64,000 bases of DNA, taken from NCBI RefSeq assembly GCF_021026345.1, contig NZ_JAJNCZ010000001.1, positions 620,001-684,000 of the forward strand, in the 5' to 3' direction. The DNA comes from Rhizobium sp. GN54. Its GTDB lineage: Bacteria > Pseudomonadota > Alphaproteobacteria > Rhizobiales > Rhizobiaceae. Positions 46,961 to 56,086 of the stretch are shown in pieces; within the stretch, counting starts at the first letter, position 1, and the number at the start of each line of letters is the position of its first letter. The translations under genes and the position numbers were made by a program. A model generated the notes under the pieces. That model searched no databases and was not told where the DNA came from. It saw only the letters and a list, made by a program, of their open reading frames with translations.

Positions 46961-48073
46961 CTACCTCACCGCCTTCAGAACCTTCGGCAGCACCGCCTCG
47001 AACAGGTCGAGATCCGCATCGGGCCCGACGCTGACGCGGATGCAGCGGTTCAGCGGCGCCACGCCGGGCATGCGGATGAACACGCCGTGCTCCATCAGCC
47101 CGTCGACGATCGCGCGTGCACGCACGCCGTCGCCTCCGCAATCGATCGCCACGAAGTTGGTGGCCGAGGGCAGGGGCGAAAGCCCGTTCTGCCTGGCGAT
47201 CGCCGCGATCCGTTCGCGCGCGCCGGCAATGCGCCCCACCACGTCGGCCAGATACGCCTGATCCTCCAGCGCTGCCAGGGCCGCGACCGTGGAGATGCGC
47301 GCCATGCCGAAATGGTTGCGGATCTTGTCGAAGGCCTGCGCATTGCCGAGCGTGCCGATCGCATAGCCGACGCGGGCGCCGGCCAGCCCGTAGGCCTTGG
47401 AGAAGGTGCGCATCCTGAGCACGTTGGGCTGGCCGATCAGCGCGTCGACCGGTGGCGTGGATCCCGCCGGCGCCGTCTCGCAATAGGCCTCGTCGAGAAT
47501 GAGCAGGCTGCTGTCGGGCAGGGCACGCGCAAACGCCGTGACGCTGTCGGCATCCCACCAGCTTCCCATCGGGTTGTCCGGATTGGCGAGGTAGACGAGC
47601 GGGGCGTCCTCGCGCTTCGCCGCCGAAAGCAGCCCGTCCAGGTCCTCCCGATCGTCTGCATAGGGCGTGGTGACCAACCGCCCGCCATAGCCGTTCACAT
47701 GGTAGTTGAAGGTCGGATAGCCACCGAGCGAAGTGACCACCGGCGTGCCCGGCTCCACCACCAGCCGCACGATTTCGCCGAGCAGCCCGTCGATGCCGCA
47801 GCCGATGGCGATGTTCTCGCGCGAGACACCGTGATGAAGCGCAAGCGCCTCGCGCAGCTCGAAGCTCTCCGGATCGCTGTACATCCAGGTCTCGCCGGCG
47901 CTCTCGCGGATCGCCTTGAGGACCGAGGGAGCGGGACCGAAGCCGCTTTCGTTGGCGCCGATCCGCGCGCGCACTTTCCGTCCGCGCTGGCGCTCGATCG
48001 CTTCCGGCCCGACGAAGGGAACGGTGGACGGTAGCGCATTGGCGAGGGGCGTGAAGCGGGAAAAGCCGGACAT
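46961..48073 (-). CDS. Histidinol-phosphate aminotransferase-like PLP enzyme
   Basis: A 370-residue class I/II aminotransferase. The ANESGFGP motif near the N-terminus, NPDNPMGSWW, LDEAYCE and the lysine motif TFSKAYGLAGARVGYAIG follow the HisC pattern. Rhizobial genomes hold several HisC paralogues, some acting on aromatic amino acids, so the precise substrate is open. The ATG at 48073 (MSGFSRFTPL) is preferred to a longer reading because homology begins there. It is a single gene. Confidence 0.85.
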   Translation of the reverse strand: MSGFSRFTPLANALPSTVPFVGPEAIERQRGRKVRARIGANESGFGPAPSVLKAIRESAGETWMYSDPESFELREALALHHGVSRENIAIGCGIDGLLGEIVRLVVEPGTPVVTSLGGYPTFNYHVNGYGGRLVTTPYADDREDLDGLLSAAKREDAPLVYLANPDNPMGSWWDADSVTAFARALPDSSLLILDEAYCETAPAGSTPPVDALIGQPNVLRMRTFSKAYGLAGARVGYAIGTLGNAQAFDKIRNHFGMARISTVAALAALEDQAYLADVVGRIAGARERIAAIARQNGLSPLPSATNFVAIDCGGDGVRARAIVDGLMEHGVFIRMPGVAPLNRCIRVSVGPDADLDLFEAVLPKVLKAVR

Positions 48074-48285
48074 GACTGCAAACCTTCGATTGAGCGGCGC
48101 GGGAGGGTGCGCAGGCGACGCTCGGCCGCCCGGCACATGCGGCGGGCACCCTACTGCAGATTCTGAAAAACGGGAATTGGTATTCGGCGGGATAGTGCGC
48201 GGAATTCAAGGCGTTACATTTCGCGCCCGAACATGCGGTGGTCGCATATGGCCGGGGAAACGCCGCGCGCGGTCCCCGCTGCCGG

Positions 48286-48714
48286 TCAGTTGCGCTCGAA
48301 GGCGAAGCGCGGGCGATCGACGCCGCGCATGTAGGTGGTGGGCGCTTCCTTCTTCTTGGTGGCCACGCCACCGGTGAAGTAGTCGGCGCGGACGATCTCG
48401 TGCAGCAGTTCCTCGTCGATCTCCTTGATGAACTGCACGCCGATGCGGTGGTCGTTGCGGTAGACCTCCGCGCAGCCGACGCGGGCCATCAGGCCGACCA
48501 CGGTGAGATAATAGTGCGGGCCGAGACCGATCGTGGTGGTGACCGAGAAGCTGGCGCCGCCCTGCGAGATATCGAGGATCTGACAGCTCCTGACCTTGGG
48601 GAGCGCGAGATCGAAGCCCACCGAGAGCAGCATGCCCTGGCGGTTGATCCTGAACCGTTCCCACTTGCGTTCGTACAGGCCGCCGCTCTGCCGCTTGTCA
48701 ACCAGCTCCACCAT
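48286..48714 (-). CDS. PilZ-domain protein
   Basis: A 142-residue soluble protein. The PilZ pattern is present: basic motif ERKWERFRINRQ near residue 15 and DISQGGASFSV near residue 48, followed by beta strands ending in IGVQFI. Such domains bind cyclic di-GMP and control motility or surface polysaccharide. The C-terminal 35 residues are basic and without domain. A second, shorter PilZ-like protein lies 151 bases upstream on the same strand. Confidence 0.82.
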   Translation of the reverse strand: MVELVDKRQSGGLYERKWERFRINRQGMLLSVGFDLALPKVRSCQILDISQGGASFSVTTTIGLGPHYYLTVVGLMARVGCAEVYRNDHRIGVQFIKEIDEELLHEIVRADYFTGGVATKKKEAPTTYMRGVDRPRFAFERN

Positions 48715-48865
48715 TGCAACTCTCCAGAAAGAAGCAGGACGTCATGCCCGCCACGATAGTGTTGCAACTATGTGTTGGAATTGGCTGAAGGCAATTCCTC
48801 AAAATTTACACACCATTTCATTGGGGTCCGGGCGTAACGGTTGGGCAGCTTCGGGCAAGGCCGAA

Positions 48866-49201
48866 TCAGCGCGACATCACCAGCCTGAGATAGTCGGCAT
48901 CGAGGAACATGTTGAAGCGGACGACCCTTTCGTCGCTCACCTTCCGGACCTGGGTGCAGCCGATCTCGTCCTGCATGCCGCCGATGCGCAGGAAGAAGCT
49001 GTCCGGAAGCTCGACCCGGCCGCTGAGGTCGATGATGGCGCCGGCCGACGAGATCGTGCGGACGATGCAGTCGTACTCGGTCGTGGCACTCAGGTGATGG
49101 CCGACGGGGATGACATGGCTCGGCCTGTCGATGCGATGCTGGACGAAGCTGCGCTTCTGGTTCTGATGCCTGACATGCTCCTGTGCGCCCTGAAGGGACA
49201 T
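48866..49201 (-). CDS. Divergent PilZ-like protein
   Basis: A 111-residue protein with the general PilZ strand order (HLSATTEYDCIVRTISSAGAIIDLSG, then IGCTQVRKVSDERVVRFN). The second motif is degenerate (SSAGAIIDLS in place of DxSxxG), and the basic first motif is reduced to RSFVQHRI. Cyclic di-GMP binding may be weak or lost. The ATG at 49201 follows a usable AAGGG-like site on the minus strand. It forms a pair with the PilZ gene downstream. Confidence 0.62.
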   Translation of the reverse strand: MSLQGAQEHVRHQNQKRSFVQHRIDRPSHVIPVGHHLSATTEYDCIVRTISSAGAIIDLSGRVELPDSFFLRIGGMQDEIGCTQVRKVSDERVVRFNMFLDADYLRLVMSR

Positions 49202-49317
49202 GGCGTCCTCCCGACCGATGACCTGAGCGATGCTAGCCGGGGCGCGGTTGACGAAATGCAAAGACGGCGCCCCGCTTTTCGCGGGCCGCCGTCCTGGCGA
49301 TATCGGGGAGGGGCGGA

Positions 49318-50538
49318 TTACTGGAAGGCCTGCAGGCCCGTCTGCGCCCGGCCGAGGATCAGCGCATGTACGTCGTGCGTCCCCTCGTAGGTGTTGACCG
49401 CCTCGAGGTTCATGACGTGGCGGATCACGCCGTATTCGTCGGAAACGCCGTTGCCGCCGTGCATGTCGCGGGAGACGCGGGCGATGTCGAGCGCCTTGCC
49501 GCAATTGTTGCGCTTCATCAGGGAGATCAGCTCGGCCGAGGCGCGGTGCTCGTCGAACAGCCGCCCGAGGCGCAGCGCGCCCTGCAGGCCGAGCGCGATC
49601 TCCGTCTGCATGTCGGCGAGCTTCTTCTGGATGAGTTGCATCTGCGCCAGCGGCTTGCCGAACTGCTTGCGGTCCATCGTATACTGCCGGGCGGCGTGCC
49701 AGCAGAACTCGGCGGCGCCCATCGCACCCCAGGCGATGCCGTAGCGGGCGCGGTTGAGGCAGCCGAAGGGACCGGCGAGCCCGGCGACCTCGGGAAGCAG
49801 GTTTTCTTCCGGAACGAACACGTCCTGCATCATGATCATGCCGGTGATCGAGGCGCGCAGCGAGAACTTGCCCTCGATCTTTGGCGTCTCGAAGCCCTTC
49901 ATGCCGCGCTCGAGGATGAAGCCCTTGATCTTGCCGTCATGCGCTTCCGACTTGGCCCAGACGATGGCGATGTCGGCGATCGGCGAATTGGTGATCCAGT
50001 TCTTGGCGCCGGAGACGAGATAGCCGCCGTCGACCTTCTTCGCCCGCGTGATCATGGAGGAGGGGTCAGAGCCGTGGTCGGGCTCGGTCAGGCCGAAGCA
50101 GCCGACCCAGTCGCCGGAGGCGAGTTTCGGCAGAAAGGTCTTGCGCTGCGCCTCGGTGCCGTAGGCGAAGATCGGATGCATGACGAGCGAGGACTGCACC
50201 GACATCGCCGAGCGATAGCCGGAATCGATCCGCTCGACCTCGCGGGCGACGAGCCCGTAGGAGACGTAATTGGCGCCGACGCCGCCATATTCCTCGGGAA
50301 TCGTCGGGCCGAGCAGGCCGAGCGCCCCCATCTCGGTCATGATCTCGCGGTGGAAGATCTCGTGGCGGTTGGCCTCCGTCACCCGCGGGGCGAGCTTGTC
50401 GCGGCAATAGGCGCGCGCCGCGTCGCGGATCATCCGCTCCTCGTCGGTCAACTGGTCCTCGAGCAGGAAGGGATCCTCCCAGTCGAAGGCGGCCATCTTG
50501 GCGCGAGCCTGTTCCGGGGTCGCTTTGTGTGCACTCAT
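49318..50538 (-). CDS. gcdH: Glutaryl-CoA dehydrogenase-like acyl-CoA dehydrogenase
   Basis: A 406-residue FAD enzyme. It has the acyl-CoA dehydrogenase signature [17 protein letters not shown], the region [18 protein letters not shown], and the catalytic glutamate in [17 protein letters not shown] near the C-terminus. The [37 protein letters not shown] stretch is characteristic of glutaryl-CoA dehydrogenases. It converts glutaryl-CoA to crotonyl-CoA in lysine and tryptophan breakdown and passes electrons to ETF and so to ETF-QO. The ATG at 50538 ([10 protein letters not shown]) fits the family length. Confidence 0.9.
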   Translation of the reverse strand: MSAHKATPEQARAKMAAFDWEDPFLLEDQLTDEERMIRDAARAYCRDKLAPRVTEANRHEIFHREIMTEMGALGLLGPTIPEEYGGVGANYVSYGLVAREVERIDSGYRSAMSVQSSLVMHPIFAYGTEAQRKTFLPKLASGDWVGCFGLTEPDHGSDPSSMITRAKKVDGGYLVSGAKNWITNSPIADIAIVWAKSEAHDGKIKGFILERGMKGFETPKIEGKFSLRASITGMIMMQDVFVPEENLLPEVAGLAGPFGCLNRARYGIAWGAMGAAEFCWHAARQYTMDRKQFGKPLAQMQLIQKKLADMQTEIALGLQGALRLGRLFDEHRASAELISLMKRNNCGKALDIARVSRDMHGGNGVSDEYGVIRHVMNLEAVNTYEGTHDVHALILGRAQTGLQAFQ

Positions 50539-50760
50539 CGCAGGGTTTCCTCTCGCCGTCGCAGTCTTCGGACGTTTCTCGGACAAGAGTGCTACATCAG
50601 GATGGCGCCGGCCGGAAGGGCGGGAACAAATCACGGGCTCGCACGCTTTACCTCTTTCCGCATGGCTTCATGCGCCCCACGAATGAAACGACAGGCCGAC
50701 CCCGATCCGAGATTTCACGCCTTCGTCATCAATATGTCCACTGCCGGTGGCACGAGGCTC

Positions 50761-50787
50761 CTGCCAATTGTCGACCTGCCAATTGTC
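50761..50787. promoter_or_regulatory. Tandem 12-base repeat next to a ribosome site
   Basis: CTGCCAATTGTC occurs at 50761-50772 and again at 50776-50787, separated by GAC. The second copy touches the AAGGAG ribosome site of the esterase gene. The period of 15 bases and the inner palindromes CAATTG and GTCGAC suggest an operator or a structured leader. Confidence 0.45.
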
Positions 50788-50801
50788 AAGGAGACGCGAA
50801 C

Positions 50802-51824
50802 GTGCGTGACCGCTTCAAGCGATCGATGGAGAATTTCTTCCTCGATCCGGAACGCTTCGGCGAACTGTTCCGGCCCTTCATCCCCGACTTCGACCAGAAG
50901 GCCGCGCCCGCCCGGCGCCGCCGCAATGCGGGGCCGGACCTTGCCGAGGTGACCGGCTTCGGTTCCAATCCGGGCAATCTGCGGATGCTGGAATACGTGC
51001 CGGACGGGTTGCCGGCCGGTGCCGCTCTCGTGGTCGTCCTGCACGGCTGTCGCCAGACGGCCGACAGCTACGACCGGGCGGCCGGTTGGGCGGCGCTGGC
51101 GCGCGAGCACGGCTTTGCGGTGCTCTATCCCGAGCAAAGGCAGGCGAACAACCCGCGCCGCTGCTTCAACTGGTTCCGTCCGAGCGAGGTCACGCGCGAC
51201 CGCGGCGAACTGGCCTCCATCCGCCAGATGATCGAGCATATCCGCACCCGCACGCTCGCCGATCCCGCCCGCATCTACATCACCGGGCTTTCGGCCGGCG
51301 GGGCGATGACGGCGGCGATGCTGGCCGGCTATCCCGAGCTCTTCGCCGCCGGCGCGATCATCGCCGGCCTCCCGTTCGGCGCGGCGCGCGACGCCCGCCG
51401 CGCACTTTCGGCCATGGAGCAGGTGCCGGCGCGCGACGCCCGCGAATGGGGTGAACTGGTGCGCGCCGCAGCACCTGCGCAGGCACACCTGCCGCCGGTC
51501 TCGATCTGGCACGGCACGGCCGACCGGACGGTCTCGATCTCCAATGCCGAGGCGCTCGTCGCCCAATGGGTGGACGTCCACGGCCTCGACCCGGCCAATT
51601 TTTCAGAGACCCGCGCCAAGGGCCGACGCAGCCGCCGCTGGCGCGACGCCGAAGGCCGCAGCCTTGTCACCTTCCACCGCATCGCCGGCCTCGGCCACGG
51701 CACCCCCGTCACCCGCGGCAAGGGCGGCGGCTACGCCGTCCGCTCCGAGCCGTTCATGCTGGACGCCGGCTTTTCCTCGACGCTGGAACTCGCGCGGGAG
51801 TGGGGGCTGCTGCGGCGACGGTAA
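50802..51824 (+). CDS. PHB depolymerase-family esterase
   Basis: A 340-residue alpha/beta-hydrolase of the extracellular-type PHB depolymerase/esterase family. Catalytic residues are visible: S164 in GLSAGG, D241 in HGTADRTV and H299 in GLGHGTPV; the VVLHGCRQ segment forms the oxyanion region. There is no signal peptide, so it probably works in the cytoplasm on short polyesters or other esters. I start at the GTG at 50802 because AAGGAG lies eight bases upstream; an ATG at 50826 is possible. It is divergent from gcdH. Confidence 0.87.
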   Translation: MRDRFKRSMENFFLDPERFGELFRPFIPDFDQKAAPARRRRNAGPDLAEVTGFGSNPGNLRMLEYVPDGLPAGAALVVVLHGCRQTADSYDRAAGWAALAREHGFAVLYPEQRQANNPRRCFNWFRPSEVTRDRGELASIRQMIEHIRTRTLADPARIYITGLSAGGAMTAAMLAGYPELFAAGAIIAGLPFGAARDARRALSAMEQVPARDAREWGELVRAAAPAQAHLPPVSIWHGTADRTVSISNAEALVAQWVDVHGLDPANFSETRAKGRRSRRWRDAEGRSLVTFHRIAGLGHGTPVTRGKGGGYAVRSEPFMLDAGFSSTLELAREWGLLRRR

Positions 51825-51833
51825 CCTGCTGCC

Positions 51834-51995
51834 TCAGGCGTCTACTAACTCCAGTTGTGCGGTAGCGAACTTGTGCCCCTTGCTTTCTCCATCGTGAAAC
51901 CATTCGCAATAGGCCACATCATCCTCGATGTGGCGAATGGTCATCGGAGGGCCGCCCGATTTCAACACCACGACATCGCCTACCGAAAACTTCAT
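51834..51995 (-). CDS. DUF2158 (YodC-like) small protein
   Basis: A 53-residue protein matching the DUF2158 pattern: MKFSVGDVVVLKSGGPPMTI at the start, then a Cys-Glu-Trp-Phe strand (AYCEWFHDG) and a final LELV strand. It should fold as a small SH3-like beta barrel. GGAGGGG is eight bases before the ATG. It lies between the esterase gene and iolB; it shares the iol strand but begins 82 bases beyond iolB and has no evident link to inositol use. Confidence 0.85.
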   Translation of the reverse strand: MKFSVGDVVVLKSGGPPMTIRHIEDDVAYCEWFHDGESKGHKFATAQLELVDA

Positions 51996-52076
51996 CTCTT
52001 ACCCCTCCGTACGAATTTCGGGAAGATCTGAAGCTATCGGCAGGTAGGAACCGTAACAACCAACCGGCCGCAACCA

Positions 52077-52871
52077 CTACTTGAGCAGCCATTCATGCTC
52101 CGCGGCATTGTGGAATTTCCACACCCGCTTCGGGCCGGCCATCACGTTGAGATAATAGAGGTCGTAGCCGTGGCAGGTGGCGCAGGGGTGGTAGCCATTC
52201 GGCACCAGCGTCACGTCGCCGTCCTCCACTGCCATCGCCTCGTCGAGCGAGCGGTCGTCCGTGTAGACGCGCTGGAAGGCGAAGCCCTGCGGCGGGTTGA
52301 GGCGGTGGTAATAGGTCTCTTCCAGCAGGCTCTCGTTCGGCAGGTCGTCGCGGTCGTGCTTGTGCGGCGGATAGGAGGAGGTGTGCCCCTCCGGCGTGAT
52401 CACCTCGACCACCAGCAGCGAATGCGCGGCACCGTCGTCCTCGGGCATGATGTTGGTGACGTGGCGGACATTGCTGCCCTTGCCGCGCACGATCTGCGGA
52501 TGGGTGCCGGGCGGGATCGCGCGTGCCTTGTGGCCGCCGCCGCCCGGCGCCGAGCAGACGGCAAGCTCGAGTTCCGTCTCAGCCGTCACCGACCAGTTCG
52601 ATCCGGCCGGCACGTAGAGTGCATGCGGCTGGCCTTCGAACACGCTCATCCGCTCGCCGAGCACCCCGAAGCTCTCCCCGCCCGCCGTCGCCGTTCCCTT
52701 GCCGGTGACGAACACCAGGCAGATCTCGCGGCTGCCGGTCTCCGCCGACACGATCTCGCCGGGCTTCATCCGGTGCAGGTCGAAGCCCACATAGGTCCAG
52801 CCGGCCGTTTCGGGCGTCACATGCGTCACCCGGCCATGGGTTCCGTTCGGCTTGACGAGCAGTTTCGGCAT
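52077..52871 (-). CDS. iolB: 5-deoxy-glucuronate isomerase IolB
   Basis: A 264-residue cupin enzyme that converts 5-deoxy-D-glucuronate to 2-deoxy-5-keto-D-gluconate in myo-inositol breakdown. Typical features are the bicupin fold and metal-site histidines in SSYPPHKHDRDDLPNE and in VPNGYHPCATCHGYDLYYLNVMAG. AAGGA precedes the ATG. It is the last gene of iolC-iolD-iolE-iolB, 50 bases after iolE. Confidence 0.95.
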   Translation of the reverse strand: MPKLLVKPNGTHGRVTHVTPETAGWTYVGFDLHRMKPGEIVSAETGSREICLVFVTGKGTATAGGESFGVLGERMSVFEGQPHALYVPAGSNWSVTAETELELAVCSAPGGGGHKARAIPPGTHPQIVRGKGSNVRHVTNIMPEDDGAAHSLLVVEVITPEGHTSSYPPHKHDRDDLPNESLLEETYYHRLNPPQGFAFQRVYTDDRSLDEAMAVEDGDVTLVPNGYHPCATCHGYDLYYLNVMAGPKRVWKFHNAAEHEWLLK

Positions 52872-52921
52872 CGGCTTGTTCCTTTCATTCGGCAGTCGTG
52901 TTCGGGCGGGCAGCGGGCGCG

Positions 52922-53839
52922 CTATCTATTCGGAAAGCCTTCCGTTTCGACGGTATAGCCCGCGGCGGTCATGACGCGCATCAGTTCCGCATGGCCGATC
53001 TCGGCCATTTTCTGCGGCGGGGCCTTGCGTGGGTCCTGCTCGGCCTCGACGACGAACCACCCCTCATAGCCATGGTCCGCCAGCCGCCGGACGATCGCGC
53101 CAAAATCGAGCGAACCGTCGCCGGGCACGGTGAACGCGCCCAGCGCCACCGCATCGAGGAAGGATTGCCGGCTGCGATCGAGTCCCTCCACCACGGCCTT
53201 GCGGATATCCTTGACGTGGACATGGTTGATCCGGGCGTGATGGTTGTCGATGGCGCGCAACACGTCGCCGCCCGCAAAGGCCAGATGGCCGGCATCGAGC
53301 AGCAGCGGAATGCCTTCGCCCGAGGCACGCATGAAGGCGTCGAGCTCCGGCTCGGTCTCGACGACGGCGGCCATGTGATGGTGATAGGACAGCGGCATGC
53401 CCTGCTCGGCGCACCATTCGCCGAATTCCGTGACGCGGCGCGCATAGGCCTTCATCTCGTCGTCCGAGAGGCGCGGCTTGGTCGAAAGCGGCTTGGACCG
53501 ATCGCCCTGGATCGAACGGCCCACTTCGCCATAGACGATGCAGGGCGCGTTGACCGCCTTGAACAACGCGATCATCGGGGCGATCCGGTCCTTGTTGGCG
53601 GAAAGCTCCTCGTCGACCAGCGTGCCCGAGAACCAGCCGCCGCAGAGGGTGACGTCGGCGGCGCGCAGGATCGGCAGCATCACCGCCGGATCGTCCGGGA
53701 AGCGCCGGCCCTTTTCCATGCCGGTAAAGCCCGCGCTGCGCGACTGCCTGAGGCATTCCTCGAGCGACACGTCGTCGCTGAGTTCCGGAAGGTCGTCGTT
53801 CCACCAGGCGATGGGCGACATGCCGAGTTTGACTTTCAT
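52922..53839 (-). CDS. iolE: Inosose dehydratase IolE
   Basis: A 305-residue TIM-barrel protein of the xylose-isomerase-like superfamily. The start KLGMSPIAWWNDDLPEL and the metal-site segments YHHHMAAVVET, LLDAGHLAF and HVHVKDIR identify IolE, which dehydrates 2-keto-myo-inositol (scyllo-inosose) to a diketone. GGAGAC precedes the ATG. It lies 167 bases after iolD with a palindromic repeat in the gap. Confidence 0.95.
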   Translation of the reverse strand: MKVKLGMSPIAWWNDDLPELSDDVSLEECLRQSRSAGFTGMEKGRRFPDDPAVMLPILRAADVTLCGGWFSGTLVDEELSANKDRIAPMIALFKAVNAPCIVYGEVGRSIQGDRSKPLSTKPRLSDDEMKAYARRVTEFGEWCAEQGMPLSYHHHMAAVVETEPELDAFMRASGEGIPLLLDAGHLAFAGGDVLRAIDNHHARINHVHVKDIRKAVVEGLDRSRQSFLDAVALGAFTVPGDGSLDFGAIVRRLADHGYEGWFVVEAEQDPRKAPPQKMAEIGHAELMRVMTAAGYTVETEGFPNR

Positions 53840-53902
53840 CGATAGTCTCCATGACGGGAAGCAAGGCTTGCCGTTGTCATTGTGTCTATGCGTTCCCCTT
53901 TT

Positions 53903-53991
53903 CCGTCATCCTCGGGCTTGTCCCGAGGATCCACGCACCTTTCTCAAAGAGCGACGTGGACGGATCCTCGGGACAAGCCCGAGGATGACGG
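53903..53991. repeat. GTCAT-type palindromic repeat, 89 bases, between iolD and iolE
   Basis: The ends are inverse (CCGTCATCCTCGGGCTTGTC and GACAAGCCCGAGGATGACGG), giving a perfect stem of 20 bases or more. The inside repeats the TTTCTCAAAGAG-type core flanked by TCCACG and CGTGGA. It is a shorter relative of the elements at 38323 and 45572. Confidence 0.9.
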
Positions 53992-54006
53992 CTAGGGTGG
54001 TGTCTT

Positions 54007-55857
54007 TTAACCGATCCGCTGCGCCTGTAGTGCCCTCACATAGGCCTCGCGCGCCCTGTTGACCGCTTCGCGGGGGCTGACCTCGGGAACAGCCACGTCC
54101 CACCAGTGGCCGCCGGCTTCTGTCGTGACCAGCGGATCGGTGTCGATGACGATGACGCTGCTGCGGTCGTTGCCCTTGCTCTGCTGGAGCGCGGTTTCGA
54201 GATCGGCGATCGACGACACCTTGACGGCGACCGCGCCCATGCTTTCGGCATGCGCCCGGAAGTCGATGTCCGGCATCATCTCGATCCGTGCGTCCTTCAA
54301 GAGATTGTTGAAGTTGGCGCCGCCGGTCGCCATCTGCAGCCGGTTGATGCAGCCGTAGCCGCGATTGTCGAGCACGACGACCGTCAGCTTCTTTCCCAGC
54401 ATGATCGAGGTCGAAAGCTCGGAATTGGCCATCATGTAGGAGCCGTCGCCGACCATGACGACGACGTCCGCCTCAGGTCGCGCCATCTTCACGCCGAGCC
54501 CGCCGGCGATCTCGTAGCCCATGCAGGAAAAGCCGTATTCCATGTGGTAGCTGCCCGGATGGCCGGCCTGCCAGAGCTTGTGCAATTCGCCCGGCAGCCC
54601 GCCGGCAGCGCAGACGAGGATGGAATTCTCGCCGCTGATCCCGCGCTGCACGGCGCCGATCACCTGGCCGTCGGAGGGAAGGGCGGCATTGGTCGCTGCC
54701 GTCGCCTGCCGCGCCGCCGTGGTCCACTCGGCTTTGCGCGTGTTCGCAGCCGCCTCGACCGCAGCCGGCGCGTTCCAGCCGCCAAGAGCCTCGGAGAGCA
54801 GCGTCAGCCCCTCGCGCGCATCGCAGACGAGCGGCAGCGCGTCATGCTTGGCAGCGTCGAAGGCGGTGGTGTTGAGCCCGACGATCCGCGCGCGCGCGTT
54901 CTTGAACAGCGCCCAGGAGCCGGTGGTGAAGTCCTGCAGGCGTGTGCCGACGGCGAGGATCAGGTCGGCCTCCTCCGCAAAGGCGTTGGCGGCGGCCGTG
55001 CCGGTGACGCCGATCGAGCCCATGCACAGGGGATGGTCGTCCGGGATCGCCGACTTGCCGGCCTGGGTGACGGCGACGGGAACGCCGTGCATGCCGGCGA
55101 ACGCCTTGAGTTCCGCGGTCGCGCGCGAATAGAGCACGCCGCCGCCGGCGATGATCAGCGGCTTCTCGGCATGCCGGATCGCCTCCAGCGCCGCGGCGAA
55201 TTCGTCCGCATCCGGCCGCGGCCGCCGCTCCTTCCAGACGCGCTCGGCAAACAGGCTTTCCGGATAGTCGTAGGCTTCGGCCTGCACGTCCTGGCAGAGC
55301 GACAGCGTCACCGGGCCGCAATCGACGGGATCCGTCAGCACCTGCATGGCGCGCTTCAGCGCCGGCATGATCTGCTCGGGCCGGGTGATGCGGTCGAAAT
55401 AGCGCGAGACGCAGCGGAAGGCGTCGTTGACCGTGACCGTGCCGTCGCCGAAATCCTCGATCTGTTGCAGCACCGGGTCAGGAATGCGGTTGGCGAAGAC
55501 GTCGCCGGGCAAAAACAGCACGGGCAGGCGGTTGACATGCGCCACGCCCGCCGCCGTCACCATGTTCAGCGCGCCGGGGCCGATCGAGGTGGTGCAGGCC
55601 ATGAAGCGCTGGCGGAAGCTCGCCTTGGCATAGGCGATCGCCGCATGCGCCATGCCCTGCTCGTTATGGGCGCGGAAGGTCGGCAGTTCCTCGCGCACCT
55701 GGTAGAGCGCCTCGCCCATACCGGCGACGTTGCCGTGACCGAAGATCGCCCAGACGCCGCCGAAGATCGGCACCTTCTTGCCGTCCACGATCGTCATCTG
55801 GTTTTTCAGGAAATGCGCGACGGCCTGTGCCATCGTCAGCCGGATCGTCTTCGCCAT
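54007..55857 (-). CDS. iolD: 3D-(3,5/4)-trihydroxycyclohexane-1,2-dione hydrolase IolD
   Basis: A 616-residue thiamine-diphosphate enzyme that opens the diketo ring to 5-deoxy-glucuronate. The cofactor glutamate E66 (AHNEQGMAHA) and the GDGSYMMANSELSTSI...DNRGYG cofactor motif in the C-terminal domain are present. Length and domains match IolD. I start at the ATG at 55857 because GGAGG lies about five bases before it; the GTG at 55869 would place that site inside the gene. A 229-base gap with a palindromic repeat separates it from iolC. Confidence 0.95.
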   Translation of the reverse strand: MAKTIRLTMAQAVAHFLKNQMTIVDGKKVPIFGGVWAIFGHGNVAGMGEALYQVREELPTFRAHNEQGMAHAAIAYAKASFRQRFMACTTSIGPGALNMVTAAGVAHVNRLPVLFLPGDVFANRIPDPVLQQIEDFGDGTVTVNDAFRCVSRYFDRITRPEQIMPALKRAMQVLTDPVDCGPVTLSLCQDVQAEAYDYPESLFAERVWKERRPRPDADEFAAALEAIRHAEKPLIIAGGGVLYSRATAELKAFAGMHGVPVAVTQAGKSAIPDDHPLCMGSIGVTGTAAANAFAEEADLILAVGTRLQDFTTGSWALFKNARARIVGLNTTAFDAAKHDALPLVCDAREGLTLLSEALGGWNAPAAVEAAANTRKAEWTTAARQATAATNAALPSDGQVIGAVQRGISGENSILVCAAGGLPGELHKLWQAGHPGSYHMEYGFSCMGYEIAGGLGVKMARPEADVVVMVGDGSYMMANSELSTSIMLGKKLTVVVLDNRGYGCINRLQMATGGANFNNLLKDARIEMMPDIDFRAHAESMGAVAVKVSSIADLETALQQSKGNDRSSVIVIDTDPLVTTEAGGHWWDVAVPEVSPREAVNRAREAYVRALQAQRIG

Positions 55858-55949
55858 CGGGGCCTCCACCCAGTGTCAGTCACTTGTTCCATTTTCCCCT
55901 CCCTGTCAGGGATGGGCAAGAGCGTCGGGCGCCCCTTAGTCGGCCGCTC

Positions 55950-56055
55950 GGGCCACCTTCTGCCCGGGGGAGAGGGAAGCGCCGCAATGTCCCAGATCCT
56001 CCTCTCCCCTCGGGGAGAGGTCCGCCGAGCGCAGCGGAGGCGGGGTGAGGGGGCG
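55950..56055. repeat. Palindromic repeat between iolC and iolD
   Basis: This element runs from near GCCACCTTCTGCCCGGGGG to GGCGGGGTGAGGGGGC. It holds the perfect stem CCTCTCCCC-TC-GGGGAGAGG (56001-56020) and a second stem TCCGC/GCGGA. It belongs to the CTCTCCCC family seen inside ccmH and is built the same way, with two hairpins and a closing TGAGGGG end. Confidence 0.82.
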
Positions 56056-56086
56056 GCGGCGCTAGCTCTCATCACTGCCTTCCCCT

